A stretch of DNA of 64,000 nt from Sabellastarte sp. h YS-2021 (lineage: Eukaryota; Annelida; Polychaeta; Sabellida; Sabellidae): contig OZ024931.1 in the NCBI GenBank assembly GCA_964017235.1, positions 119,485,530 through 119,549,529 of the forward strand, in the 5' to 3' direction. A program made the translations under genes and the position numbers. Positions 12,440 through 25,400 of the stretch are shown here, piece by piece. A model generated the notes under the pieces. The model saw nothing but the letters and a program-made list of their open reading frames with translations. It was not told the DNA's origin and did not search any database. How positions within the stretch are numbered: the stretch's first letter is position 1; each line of letters begins with the position of its first letter.

Positions 12440-12950
12440 GTTTTTGAATAATGGGATAGCACGAAAAAGTACGAATAGTTTTGAGTTCTCCACAAGCCTT
12501 GACTTCCATCTCTGCCCTCCTGGCAAGGTACTGTGCTTTATTGTTGAAATACTGGACCAACCTCTAGCCTTTATCCTCACTTGCAGGGTCGATCATGGCC
12601 ACTGCATTGTAATCTCCATACAGTTGTGCTTCTTTTATGTATTCATCAACCTGGTAATCATATTTGTTCCCCAAAATGTTATGCAGGACACAGCATGTGA
12701 TGACTATAGGGGACACCACCACCAGTTTCTGAGGATCAGAAAAACATTCTCAATGACCCTCCTCACCCTACTTATTCTGAAGTTGAATTCTTCTTTTGCT
12801 TCGGAGACAGGCTTCATTGAGAGATGGGTTTTATCTGCCAGGGTTATAGTGGAAATACATCATCTGCAAAATATGAGGATAGTGGAGGTCTGCAGTGGTG
12901 GGAAACCAATGGAGTCGTCTTCTATCTTGTCACTTAGTTTTTACTGATTC
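12440..12950 (-). pseudogene. HARBI1-like (PIF/Harbinger) transposase relic
   Basis: On the minus strand the C-terminal part of a Harbinger DDE transposase can be read: SRVRRVIENVFLILRNWW, then VVVSPIVITCCVLHNI, then a tail with NNKAQYLARRAEMEVK. RRVIENVFG/LHN blocks are diagnostic of the HARBI1/ALP1 family. A stop (in the DPASEDKG-stop stretch near 12560) and frame changes kill it. Further minus-strand similarity may extend to about 13280, too decayed to use. Confidence 0.68.
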
Positions 12951-12959
12951 AAGATTTTT

Positions 12960-13470
12960 GAGCTGAACCAGGAACCACTGCTATACCGACATCCACCCAA
13001 TTGGCATCTACAAGGACTAAAAATACTATAGAGTGAAAACCGCGCTACTCAAATACTCCTTCCCCCTACTGGGCATCTGATGGTTGTTTTGTGATTGTGT
13101 GTCTTTTTCTGGCACACAGTTCCTCTCTCATAAATCTGGATCATTACATTTGCAGATACTTGCACTATTTCCTAGCTCTGATGGACATGATCCTAAATGT
13201 TGCTCTGTTCCCTGCACATTTAGAGTATCACGAACACTATCTCCCATATTTCACCAGCTATCAAAATTGTGGCAACCAGCATGACTAGTGAATTTTTGAG
13301 TACTCTGTAAAAATGTGAGTTCTCAAATCCAAACTTTTTGGATCCATGAAAAAATTCTTTTTTTTTTTGTAGCTGCCATTGTCACAAAGACAAGAGTATA
13401 GTCTTATAAGATTGATCACTTAATTCCCTCATCCCAGACAGAACCCAAGGTAGCAAGAGTTTTATTCAGA
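12960..13470. other. Probable upstream part of the Harbinger relic; otherwise empty
   Basis: Possible transposase debris on the minus strand, then AT-rich DNA. No intact frame. Confidence 0.25.
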
Positions 13471-13486
13471 ACTTTGTGTCCATACA

Positions 13487-13639
13487 TTTATTTTATTTGG
13501 GGTTTTGTGTCGCTTTCAACACTGTACAGGTCATATCACGACAGGTAGTTGGAAGGGCAGAGGAAACCAGTACACACAGTTCGTCAGGGTTCTGTACTGT
13601 AAACTGCCGTCCAACGGCAAGCAACTACCAGCTTTCCCA
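13487..13639 (-). mobile_element. 5'-truncated SINE, family 1, copy 3
   Basis: Only the 3' body and tail remain; the tRNA-like head is missing. A perfect 13-bp duplication (TTGTGTCCATACA) at 13474-13486 and 13640-13652 shows it was inserted already truncated, as expected from LINE-driven retroposition. Confidence 0.83.
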
Positions 13640-13654
13640 TTGTGTCCATACAGG

Positions 13655-15385
13655 TTACCATAAACTGTTAGGGTGACCTTTAGCAAGCTAAGGTTAAGTG
13701 TGGGAGCCAGGGTTGCATTTTAACCCTCTGTGGATATACCCAACAAGGGCAATCAGGGTGAGATCAGGGTGCTATCCACGGATGCCTGCCATATGTTTGT
13801 GTTGCAACCTGGACCAATGGGAGCAGGTGTTTATCTGGAAACAGTGGAGGTAAACACAGAGCTTCTCCCAGATGTCCCTTAATAGTGAAACAGTCACCGC
13901 AGGGAAAGCCATCAAGCTCCAACCTATCACTGTGTATCCTCAAGTTTTACTCCAAAGATATATATCATGGATCCACATCCAAATCAGGGGTAAGATATAT
14001 TCATTAACTCTTTTAATAATGGACATCAGAGTTTGCTATTTCCCAACCATATATAATCCTGTTTATCCGTACTACAACATACTCTCACTAACATATTTTT
14101 TACACTTAATGATAGGATAGGGTTATTGTAATCATTTCATTCTTTCTGCCCTGTCTGTACACTGTTTTGCTCTTATATGAAGTCAGGAGAGAGTTTTTCG
14201 TATTTCAACTGGGTATAGCTATTTGTTATATAACATATATCTCAATTTTATTGTTTAACTTGGGATTTCTCCACCATTTCTGCATGGATTTTTACAAAAT
14301 AAAATGCAGCAGAAGTGCTGTAATAATACCTTTCTAACAATATAAATAATATATTTATAGGTTACATTTTTCTGAAATATTGACAATACAAAGTCGTGAA
14401 GAAGAAATTCTGGTGTAATATTACATTGGAGATATATCATATAGCTGCCACTGTAGCTCTATGTGTGGAGTATTAGAGTATTAGTTGTTCCAAATGCAAC
14501 AGCTTAAAGCTGTAAACACTGCAGTAATAGTAATCACAAAATTTTGATAAAATCGAGCCTAGCATTTTGCTATCTCCTAGTGTATCTTATTATTCCTGTG
14601 GCTCCACCTATGGAATGCCACAGATTACTGTACTGCTGGAGGAACACACAAACAACATGGGCTACATCCCAACCATGTACCATTCAAAAGCATTTTTAGA
14701 GAGTGATAAACTTTGATTATGCTCAAATACATACAAACTGTGTATAACAAATATAAATGTTATTATGGCAGCAAAACTGACCATTACTCTTAATTGTCGT
14801 GCCACACATATTCACGCCAATCAGTAACCCATCCAACCAGTCTGTAGCAAGTTCTAATTATCTACATTATGCAAACACATATTAACAGTGTGTTACCTAA
14901 CTATCACACAAAGTAATTAAATGCCAAACTTGTTAACCACTTGGCCCCTGAGATGACCTGTATAATACTTGTTCTATGCACATTCTACCTTAACTGCAGC
15001 TAGCCACAAACCCCTTTACATTGGTACACACACTTCAACCACCACATTCTAGTTATTAGCTTAGTGTGATACATTCAGCCTCATTTCTTTCTTTTTGTGA
15101 GGGGTTCAGCACAGCATTAGCAAGTGGTAAGTTCCTCTATTAGAAATATGATTATTTCCAGATTTTAATAGTTGGTGTCTCAAACAATAATTTCCTGGAC
15201 CCTGATAGTATTACAAAAACTTATCATTCATGTTTAAGTTACTATTTTACAAATATTACTTTTAATTACTTATTCCAAGTATTTGCAAAGTGGTTAAAGC
15301 AGAAAATTAAATGTGTTTTTGAAAATTAAAATGCAAATAAATGTTACTGAATTTATGCAGTCACACGTTTCCTTTGTTATATTTC
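13655..15385. other. No gene supported
   Basis: AT-rich. Short frames only (such as 13872-14120) without recognisable domains. Confidence 0.4.
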
Positions 15386-15388
15386 AGG

Positions 15389-15566
15389 AATGTTGAAAGA
15401 TTTCAGAGGAAATCTCTTGAAACGCCCTTGAACTCTTTGAAGTATCTCATCTGAAAAAATAGCATCAGGGATGCCTGTGTCCCAAAGCCTCTGAACACCT
15501 GTTGGGACACAATGAGATACAGAAGAGGTGAAACAGCACAAAGATCAGCAGAATGTCAGAGCAGTG
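15389..15566 (+). other. Possible non-coding or 5' exon
   Basis: Flanked by a good acceptor (TATTTCAG at 15381-15388) and a strong donor (CAGT|GTAAGT). An open ATG frame runs through its last 54 bases. Its phase 0 end does not fit exon 2 of the transporter. Could be an upstream untranslated exon of that gene, an lncRNA exon or chance. Confidence 0.2.
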
Positions 15567-15759
15567 TAAGTTATTTAAAGGTACAGTAGAAATGCTTGGA
15601 AGAGAGAATATGTGTAAAGAAAAGGTATTAAAACAAGACAATTAAATAGACAACGTGAGCTGTCAATAGAGGTTGCACTATTTGTTAAAAGTTCCAACAA
15701 TAAACAGTCAGGGCAATTGGAATCCAAATTTCCATTATATGAGAAACGTGTGTCAAATA

Positions 15760-16580
15760 TAGCAATAGAAAACATTCTGGCAGAGCCAAGGTCAAAGGTC
15801 ACACTAAGATCATACTACTATGTCTTTGAACGTCTACACTCTGAAACTAATCAACTTCCTTCACTTTACATTTTTGTTGATGTACTCGGGACAAGATTTA
15901 TATAATATATAATTTATATATAATATAATAATAATAAATAATAATATTAACAGAAGCATTTATATAGCTCAAAATTTATGAACATCCTCCAATGCACTGG
16001 TACCGAAAAAGGAACAGTCTTTATATCACAGCAAAGTGTAAAAGTAGTGTTCAACTATGCCAAAGTTCGGACCTTTGCTATATCTATAGCAGTGTCAAAG
16101 GTCAAATCAATGTATGATCATGAGATGGCAGACCTACACTCCCAACCAACGACCCTACCAAGTATTAACTTTCTACAACTCACTGTTTCTGAAATGTAGC
16201 CCAAACAATATATAAATGTTAAGGTCACTATACAGCAAGGTCAATACCCCGACCAATGTCCTTATCAAGTCCTACTTTCCTACACCCTGTGGTTTCTGAG
16301 ATATAACCAGGATAAGATTTTGAATGTCAAAGTCATTATGGCATGTTGAAAGGTCAAATCAACTATACTGGCAGAAAACATTCTGGCACAGCCAGATCAA
16401 AGGTCATAGTGCAAACCTTTACCCAACTAATATCCTTATAACAGACAATATTTTTAAACTCCATGCCACTACAGCAAGGTCAAATGTCAAATGAAGATCA
16501 CACCATAATGATACACACCTGGACACCTAAAACCTTCCAAATGTCTTTACCAAGTATAAACTTCCTTCAGGTTTTCCTGT
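15760..16580 (-). repeat. Decayed inverted copy of the 140-bp tandem repeat
   Basis: Several stretches (near 16141-16190, 16250-16310, 16415-16440, 16530-16575) are reverse-complement matches to the 26.4-27.6 kb array, such as CCAAGTATTAACTTTCTACA. AGGTCA half-sites recur between them. Confidence 0.65.
15900..15955. repeat. AT-rich microsatellite
   Basis: Run of TATAAT and AATAAT units. Confidence 0.7.
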
Positions 16581-16584
16581 CCCT

Positions 16585-18630
16585 TGTCAACCCGACAGCA
16601 AACGAAAAAGGTATTGTATCAACTTGATAAGTATATAATTCTTGTGAAATTTGCATGAAATGTTGTTGAAATCTAGTTAAAAATGAGCTGTATATGCTGA
16701 AATAGAACAAAGAAATTTGTGGATTGGCAATGTACTCTTTCTTGTGGCCAGGGTCTCCACAAACAAGATAACAATAGTGGGTACGTATATAGGCAGTGTT
16801 ACATATAAGGACACTCTGCCAGTAAGTGCAGAGCTCTTTTACCATATAAGGTAATTAAATTATTGATTTTCTATGTCTAAATTCTTTTTTTTCAAATGTT
16901 TGACATGTTTATTTTTACTCTAGAACAAGTAATGTATATGTTCATTTTAGAAGTTTTTAGGATCTCCAGTATATAAAAGGTTGAAAACCTGGCTTCAGTG
17001 AAGTTTTAAATTGGTGTGCTACTTTGACAGAAGTCTTTGGAAATGCTGTATTTTAATATTATGCTAATTTTTGTGTCAAGTGGATACAAATTATTTGCTG
17101 TATACATTTTGTTCTGAACTCTTATTGAAGTGAACTGGATATAGTGTGTGGATCTACCAAAGAGTGGATTTGCTGTACTTTGGATATTCACATTTTGTAG
17201 CAAACAGCACAGTTGTGCAGGCACTCTGAACATCTGGTTAAAAATATTATGTGTTATTGGACAGTGAACAGATCACAGGATACAAACATTGTGTGTCAAG
17301 TGGCACCTAACGGATCTAAGGACAGATTGTAGGATAAAGTGACACACTTACCTCTTATTTACATGGATATGACAGTTGTTAGGTCCCATTGGTTTCATTA
17401 TTGTATTATTGCTTGAATTATAAACTATGTATCAGTTGATTGAATCTATTTTTTAATTGTTAAATAAAATTGTTAGTAAAACTTTCTGTCTTTTCATGCT
17501 GGAACTTGAAAGCACCCTGTAACTGGTACCATGCTTGCCCAGTAGACCGAAATTGTAGTAACATTTTCACTTGTGACATCTAAGATTGGAGATAATTAAC
17601 TTGCTTGACTTCAGTTGTAAAAGCTGATAGTTTTTGCTTTTGGCTGACTGAATCAATAAATAAATTCATTATCACAAAGTGCTTTATGTGTACTTAACTG
17701 TTAATACACTGTCTTGGTTCCTGTCAGAGAAAATCCTTGATGTCAGCCACAGAAGGCATTCTACCTACTCTCCTCAAGTCCTGCTTATATTGACTTAATG
17801 GCAACCTTGCAGCATCCTAATTCTGACCTAAAATGACCTCTTTTTAAGGTCCTTAATGTTGTGGTGCAATAACATTCCTTCATCAGGTAAAGCCACACCC
17901 TCAATACAGGTCAGAAGTCGATTACAATATTGACAACACACTTGCTCATTTAAAACACTGAACTGCATGTACTGTCTTTAACAACTTATTTTTACTGTTT
18001 CCTTCTTTTGTCTCACAATCTGATTAAAAAAAATCCACGGTACTTATGAGCTGTTTCACATTATATAATGCCATGGTTCCACTTGTTTCTAAAAACAATA
18101 GTTCAGCTTTTAAGAAATTTGGCAATTAGTCATCCAATTTGCGCCTCGACTCTGTGGTGAAGGGTTAGAATTTATTTCCTGGCAATTAAGAGAACTGTCC
18201 TGATATTACTTTAGTTCTCAAATGGGCATATGAAATCGTGACAATGCCATTTGGTATTCAGTCATATGGAGGTAAGTTGAAGCTGGAGGCCATACACAAT
18301 AAATTAACTGTGCATGAAGGGCTGGTGCCTTGAATACGTCTTCACAAGAACATAATTTCACAAAATGACTACAACCAGCTTAGACCTATACATCTTATTC
18401 TATGATATTCTAGTTTCTGCGACAGCAAATTGTGAATAATTGTATCAAAAGTACTCACACATCAGTATAAAAACACAGAGTATGTGTAGTATTTTGAGGC
18501 CTAAAAACCGTATATAATCTTAAGTACCAAGATTTTATAACATCATATTTTTATGTTCAGCATTTGTGATATAAAGACCAGTGTTCTGGTTGGATTTCTA
18601 CTATTTTGTTACTGAGTAAAGTACACTCCA
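16585..18630. other. No gene supported
   Basis: AT-rich; an AATAAA near 17462 is not attached to a recognisable transcript. Confidence 0.4.
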
Positions 18631-18635
18631 TCTGC

Positions 18636-18960
18636 CACTGTGGCCTAGAGGGTAACACACTTGTCTAGGAACTCCAAGGACGTGGGTTCAATCCCAGGTA
18701 TAGGCAGATACATAGTGGCTCGGATGACCACTTAAAATGGCGGTCCTCTGTCATTGGATCCTTTCCCCAGTGGCAGGTTAAAGAACCTCAAGGACGTTGA
18801 TAAATGCTCATTCTTGAGCCTCTATCTCCCAGTTAGGGGAATGTCAGTTACTTGTGAGTTGGGGCTGTACCTGTGCAGTCGGATTGGTTAAATAGCGTTT
18901 TGAGTCCTGTAGTATATGGAGATATTGTGCTGAGTATAAATACATAAAAATAATAATAAC
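18636..18960 (+). mobile_element. tRNA-derived SINE, family 2, copy 1
   Basis: Head with A box TGGCCTAGAGGG (from 18641) and B box GGTTCAATCCC (18685-18695), a body of about 200 bp, and a tail ending GAGTATAAATACATAAAAAT. A reverse copy lies at 39800-40133. Confidence 0.78.
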
Positions 18961-18964
18961 TCCA

Positions 18965-20755
18965 GTTTTATTTTTAAAAAAGGCCAAAATATTTAATAAT
19001 AAAAAAGAATTAAGAATATCTCACAAACTCAGAGTACAATTAAGCCTTTTTACAAAAGCTGTTTAACCCTTTACTTTTCCTAAACGGAAACACCCTTTTG
19101 TCAACAATTGCCATTTGAAGTGACATTTGTTCAATGTTACTCTATTGTATGAAAAAAGAATAATATGTCATGACTTGAACCAATTTATTGATGTTTAAAA
19201 CTCGGAGACTGATAATTACTACTCCATAAATATGTGTATATAATTTATAATACATTTTCAACTAGCCTATTTAAATATAGCTAGATAAAATCAAGAAAGG
19301 CTGATAAGTTTATTTTTTCTTAATCTTTAATGACAGTTATAACACAAGAAGGGTTGTTTTTCCAAGATATGTCAGGCACCATCATATAAAATGTTTATGT
19401 TCAGTTCTGCAGTAGATGTGTGCTTTTCTTCAACTGTTTTATCCACAAGAGGTTAAGAATAAATGTAAGTGAAGTGAAATTTTGTGGCAAAGTAAGTGCT
19501 GTCTAATATATAAATAAATAGCCCTCCCAGTACTGTTTCTGGTCGTTATATGTATAAAAAAGTATGCAACCTAACTCAGTACTGCTTCTGGTCGTTATAT
19601 GTATAAACAAGTATGCAACCTGACTCAGTTTCTCTCACTCTGCAGCATAAATGCAATTTTATACACATAATTTAAGTGCTGATTATAGACCTTATGCATA
19701 CAAGCCTATTTGTAAACAAAACAAACCAGGCACTTGCTGGGATTTGTTATGGTAGTATTCATATACACACACAATCCAAGTGTGAGCATCACAAGCAAAG
19801 CTCTGTCTGTGTATTTGTCTATTTCCTTACTTATTATCTCTGTCTGTTTTAATTAAGTACACTACACCAGCATCCCTTGCTTACATAATCATCCCAGAGT
19901 ATCCACAGGTAATTAAAATCTCAGTTTTGTACAGCATTACTATTCTACTATATGTATATTCTGTATTGTCAGGTGTTGTTACATTTCAGTGTTTCTCAAC
20001 ATTTATTACTTCAACAGTTTACTAGCTCTTAGTGTGTTGATTTTAGTTATGTATTATAAGTAATTTAAGTTTCTGTGTATAAATCTTGAAAATGAAATTT
20101 GTGCTTTGAAAATGTAAGGAAATATGTTCCAAAGCTTCTACCATGTTAAGGGGAATATATTTATGATAATTTGGAAAGACATAAAGCTATGTTATATTGT
20201 TAAAATCCTTGTCCCCAGAGAAAATTAAAGAATTTATTGATGATATATCTGTAACAGCATGACATGTTTGCAAAATAACTTAAAACAATTATGCGAGCAC
20301 ATGGATATATTCTGGTGGAAAAAAAACACATTTTGAAAAAAAAATGTTGACAATGGCACAGACGATTCAATTTTGAGGGTGATTCTGATCATGAATTCAA
20401 GGATTTTGTCATTACATTCATAATCAATATTAGAGGTGCTGGGCCTTGGCAGATAGTCTTCAAGTGCATCTTAGAATTTATCAGATGAAAATAAGGGGAA
20501 CAAATTTTAGTGATTAGATAAATTTAAAAGTAGCTACAATAATATATATCAATTATTCTCCAATTATATTAGGCATTAATTTCCATATTTAAGGGACTGA
20601 TGTGGTGGACATGAGCCCTTCAAGAATATAAGTGGTTTAGAATGAACTTTGCTTCGAAGCTGGAAATGTATAATAAACATGTTCATTTTTTATGGTAAAG
20701 GTACAATATAACACTGTATTTGACACTAATTCAAAAAATAATGTACAGACATAGC
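18965..20755. other. No gene; contains a short tandem duplication
   Basis: A 49-bp unit starting CAGTACTG is duplicated at 19528 and 19577. Nothing else recognisable. Confidence 0.5.
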
Positions 20756-20771
20756 CATGAATCTATCTGTA

Positions 20772-21011
20772 AAATTATTTATTTATTTAATTGAGTTTTA
20801 TTGTCTTTTTCAATACAGTGTAGGTGATATCTTGATTGGTAGTTCTATGGGCAGAAGAAACCAGTTTATACAATTGGTCAAGATTCTGTACTGTAAACTG
20901 CCGACCATCAGTAAGCAACTACAAACTTTGCCACATAGGGTCTGGTGTTTGAACTGCAGACCTTATAGGTGGGAGGCGAGTGTGTTACCCCGGCACCACT
21001 GCAGCCCCTTA
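20772..21011 (-). mobile_element. tRNA-derived SINE, family 1, copy 4 (diverged)
   Basis: Older copy with many substitutions but the same layout. Flanked by a perfect 12-bp duplication AATCTATCTGTA at 20760-20771 and 21012-21023. Confidence 0.82.
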
Positions 21012-21024
21012 AATCTATCTGTAG

Positions 21025-22400
21025 ACAATACATTTGAATTTTAAGAAAACACGATTTTAGCCCTTTTAAGTTCAAAGTTGATTATTGATAATATTTCATT
21101 TTGATTGATAAAATAATCCATTAAATTTGCAGTAAAAATAGTTCAAATTTTGATGTACATTAGATTTTGATGTAGCAAAAAAATAAGAAAACAAGATTTT
21201 GTGACAGAAGCAGCTTTATCTTTGTGGTAACATGGAAAAGTCAATTATGATTTTTGTCCTGGTCTTATATCCAGTGTAATATACAAGACACTTATGTAAT
21301 ATATTAATTTATCACAAAAGAGAATACAAAGAATAAGCTACTCAAAATCTTATTACTGAACCCGTGTTTTTGTACCAACTGTTAAGTAAACATGCATATT
21401 GTTTCTTGTCAAACCATTTGATGTTAAACATTCCACACAAGATTAACATTAAATTTTAGACAGTAAATAAAGTTTTCAAAGATAAGTTAAATAATCAACA
21501 CTTTACTGCAATTAGAAAACTTTCTTAATTGAACTGGGGTTAGATACTTCAATTGCAAGGTGTATTAACATTTTTACTATGAACATCTATTGTGATTGGA
21601 ATGTGTGATCACTTTTGTTCTAAAATATAAAAAGATGTAAGCTTTGACATAATTTGACAATTTGCAAAAAAATAGAATAAAATAAGTTCTCATTTATTCT
21701 GCATTTGTCATTATAACAGATTAAAGATAGTTTTGACATTTCCCTAATTCTTTTCAAAAAGTGTTTCTTTTACACCTAGTGCATGCAACAACTGTTGTCA
21801 AAGTATGTTGCTTGCAACGTATGTTTTAAGATTTATCTAAGTATAGTTTTTAAAAAATATTAACAATATAATACAGCTTAAATGTTTTGTAAATCAACAG
21901 TAGTAATACCTTGCACCACATAGACTGAAATATTCTCATCACACACAAATACAAGGTACTACCACAACACTTGCAGTGAGGTGTGTTTACAATAACATTG
22001 AGTGTTTACACTCTGTTACATAGGGGAATGCATAAGGTCTATAAACAAGTGGGTCTATTTTGACAAGGTTATTAATGCCAATGGTATAGACTTACACTCT
22101 GTGTTTCATGTGAAGAAAAAAACTTGAGAATGTGGTTGAAGTGGCCCTTTAAATAATAGAATTTACATGATTTGTAGTTTCTTATTAATTATAACGATTA
22201 CATATGTCAGAATGTGTTGAACGAAAGGATTAGAAATAACCTTAATACATGTAGTCGAAGAACGTTAGCTTCTCCGTTTAGTAGAAATCTTGTTAAAATA
22301 CTTCCGCTGTAAAAGTTTTGGTAAACAAAAGAGTCTTATGATCTTCAAAATCCGAAAGTTAGCAGTTCTTTACACTGTCTTGACTTTGGCTTATAGAAAA
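21025..22400. other. Upstream region of the transporter gene
   Basis: No coding sequence. The promoter and 5' untranslated region presumably lie here, close to exon 1, but no TATA box or initiator can be called with confidence. Confidence 0.35.
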
Positions 22401-22401
22401 C

Positions 22402-22442
22402 ATGGATGTGGAATCAATTGTTCAAGTTGAACTGACATCCAG
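22402..22442 (+). CDS. Coding exon 1 of SLC36-like gene
   Basis: Encodes the start and 13 residues of a short cytosolic N terminus (MDVESIVQVELTS) plus two bases of codon 14. Chosen because it ends in phase 2 at a GT donor (AG|GTACAC), exactly the phase the next exon needs, has a favourable start context, and an in-frame stop lies just upstream. The ATG is the weakest link of the model because a 7-kb intron separates it from exon 2; another first exon is possible. Confidence 0.65.
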
Positions 22443-25400
22443 GTACACTCTTTGGCTCTTTTAAAGTCACAGCATCATTAAATTTCAAATCGGAACACAG
22501 TACACTCAGATTCAGTACTACTGTACTGAGTAGTTCGGAAAATCAGGAACGGTGACAGTCAAAATTTCAAAAAGCCCTCGTAGTGAAGAGTTGTAGAACT
22601 AACTCAGATTCATGCAGATCTTGTGTTATACCAGAAACAAGAAAGTTATGGTCATTTAAGCTAAATTCGTTGTAAAAAGAACTATCCTTGCGTTGCCGGT
22701 TTTCGACGGTCTTACGTATTTTAATCCATTTTTGTTTCTTTCATCATTCCCTGATGTATTTTAATCTTAAAATTAGAAAAAAATGCTGTTTAATTGACAA
22801 AAACAAATATAATGGGTAAATATTTTAAGTTACTTTATTTTTTTATTTGATTCAATTTCTTTGTGTATAGCGTTCTTATTTTACAAATGGTTGTCTGTTA
22901 TCGACGGTCAAATAAAATCAATATAAATGGTATTCAAAATATATTCTAAAATTGATAATTTAATAAATAAATAGAATAATTGTTGTCATTATATCATAAT
23001 AATGTACAAATAACATTATTTTTGAAGGTCTGCACATAAAATTATTTCCCTAGACAATTATGCCATTAATTTTTAAAGTTGGTTTTGAAGGCTGTTTCTT
23101 CCATTTTGTGTCCACACAAAGCACGTGTTTTTATGTTAATGATCATGTGTATGGTTAATTTATTTTATAACCTCCAAAAATAAAAATATTTTATGGCATA
23201 TTTTTCTTATATTTGCTGCTGAACAAACGCATGCTGTCATTGACAATGGATTACATCAAGGTCAATTTAATAAAAATGTATGTGTAGAGTTTTGTAAAAC
23301 AAATATTATAAATCTTTTTGTCTTTTACAATATACCTTATAATTTTATTTTATGACGATAAAATTTGCATTATTCACGGAAATTCATGAGCGTTGCCAAT
23401 GACAACCATATTTTATTTTACTTTAAAAATTGATATAATATTTCACTTAACAAAATCGGGATTTTACTGCATCATGCATTAAGAAACTTTATTTTATCAA
23501 ACTCAAAAAAATATTTGCATTAAAAGCCATGTGATATATTGTAAATAAAGAGTAATACTCTTATTTATTTAATTTTAAGTGAGATGAAGAGCACCTGCAC
23601 AGAACTACAATATATTAATGCGCGGCCGTCGATAATGGACGACCGTCGATAACAGACGACACAACGATACCACTGTCCTTTAATATCCTACTCTCACCCA
23701 TTTGAGTCCTATTTGTATGCTGCTGATGGCTACAGATATAAACTGCTTGGTTATTTTCTATTTTTGAAAGTTGTATATTATTGACGGTTGTGCATTCATA
23801 CATTGTTGCTCTGTGCACATGCTTTTCTTGCTGGTAAAAATGAAAAATAAAATAATGATCCTAATTTAAATTATATTAAAGGGCAATAATTGAAATATTG
23901 TTTTCATATAATGATTAAAAGTTTCTTAAAACAGGGTGCACTGAAAGTCCGATTTTGTTAAGTGAAAATACTGTATGAATTTTCAAAACCAAATAATATA
24001 CAGTGTGGCTAATGTCATGGATCCATTAACGTATCAAACTAAGCTTGTGTCGCAGAAGGACATTCTGAGGATGAACTTTTCAACGAAGGAGTTGGCTTTA
24101 AGGAAATATTGTGGATAATTTTTGTGGGACCATGTATGCAAGGCCAATTAAACTTTATTCTTCTTAAAGCATATAGTGGCATTCTACACATGAACGCCCG
24201 TCTACCAGTGAATACCTACCATGTATATCTTTATTAGGGGTGAAGGACAAATGCTTCTATTTGCAAGCAAAATGGGTGTTCACTGGTATTTCCGACTTGC
24301 AGTAAAAATGGCCAATAATAGAGATATATTGTCAAAATATAACACTTTCAAAGTAATATTGAACATCATAATCAAAACATTAATTACACAGTATCTCATG
24401 TTGTAATTTTGTTTAAGAAGAAGATAAACGAAACCTACTAATGTAATATAAATTTTAAGTGTTAATGCTATTTAAAGCACAGGCATTTACTGGTACAAAG
24501 CCACTATGGAGCAGAAATACTCAACATTCAAAAGTTACAAACACATGTATGATAACTAGTGGATCAAGTGGATAGTTAGATTATATGAAGTATACCTGTA
24601 CATTGAATACAAAACAGAATTCAAACTCTCATTACTCAACCATCTTGCATCTTTCACAGTATCAAAATTCGGTCTTTGGTGCCTTTTTCGAACCTGCACA
24701 CTTCATGTGCCCCCAGCTAAAACAACAGTCCCGACAGATAGAGCCCTTATCCTCTAGTGGCCTAGCACAATGATGAATCACAACATTTCCAAGGAGCATT
24801 TGTAGTTTTGTACCCGATTGTACCAAGTTTTGTACATACATGTATCACCAAACATCAGCATCAAAGAATCTAAGCAATGTTCACATCTACATGACTATCA
24901 AGAATTGAAGACCCAACATTTTGTACCACGTGTTCCACATGCTGTTCCCTCATCAGCTGGCGATGTTTTATGGCTTCCTCAGTCATTTCATTGTCGACTA
25001 ACTAACTTAACATCTGTCTCTGCCTTGATTGTATGTCCTGATGAAATGGTCTGGGTTTACCATTTGACAAGTTTAATTTCTTGTACTTGGGCAGGCCAAT
25101 AGCATTGGTAAAACCACCACATAGTCTGCCTCTCTTTTTTACCCCAGTGGCAAACACTGCAGTTGATGTGGGACAAAATCTGGTAGACTTTCCCTTGTGC
25201 TTTCCTGCATGGCTATGCTTAGTCTTGGTCTGGTGAATGAGAGATGTTGTTTTCCTGTACTGTCCATCTGGGGCTGATAATATGATCCTCACACAACATG
25301 CCATGGGTGATAGTGTTGGTATCGAATAATAGTATGTATATCGATATCAAACCATATTTTTACTTCTGTATCGATGGATATTGAAATATCGGGTCATGGG

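Noticed and set aside
12438..12947. 169-residue plus-strand frame
   Set aside because: Antisense shadow of the Harbinger transposase relic, whose conserved blocks are on the minus strand.
17241..17510. Possible LTR or 3' UTR ending at an AATAAA near 17462
   Set aside because: No matching second LTR, primer-binding site or coding sequence was seen nearby.
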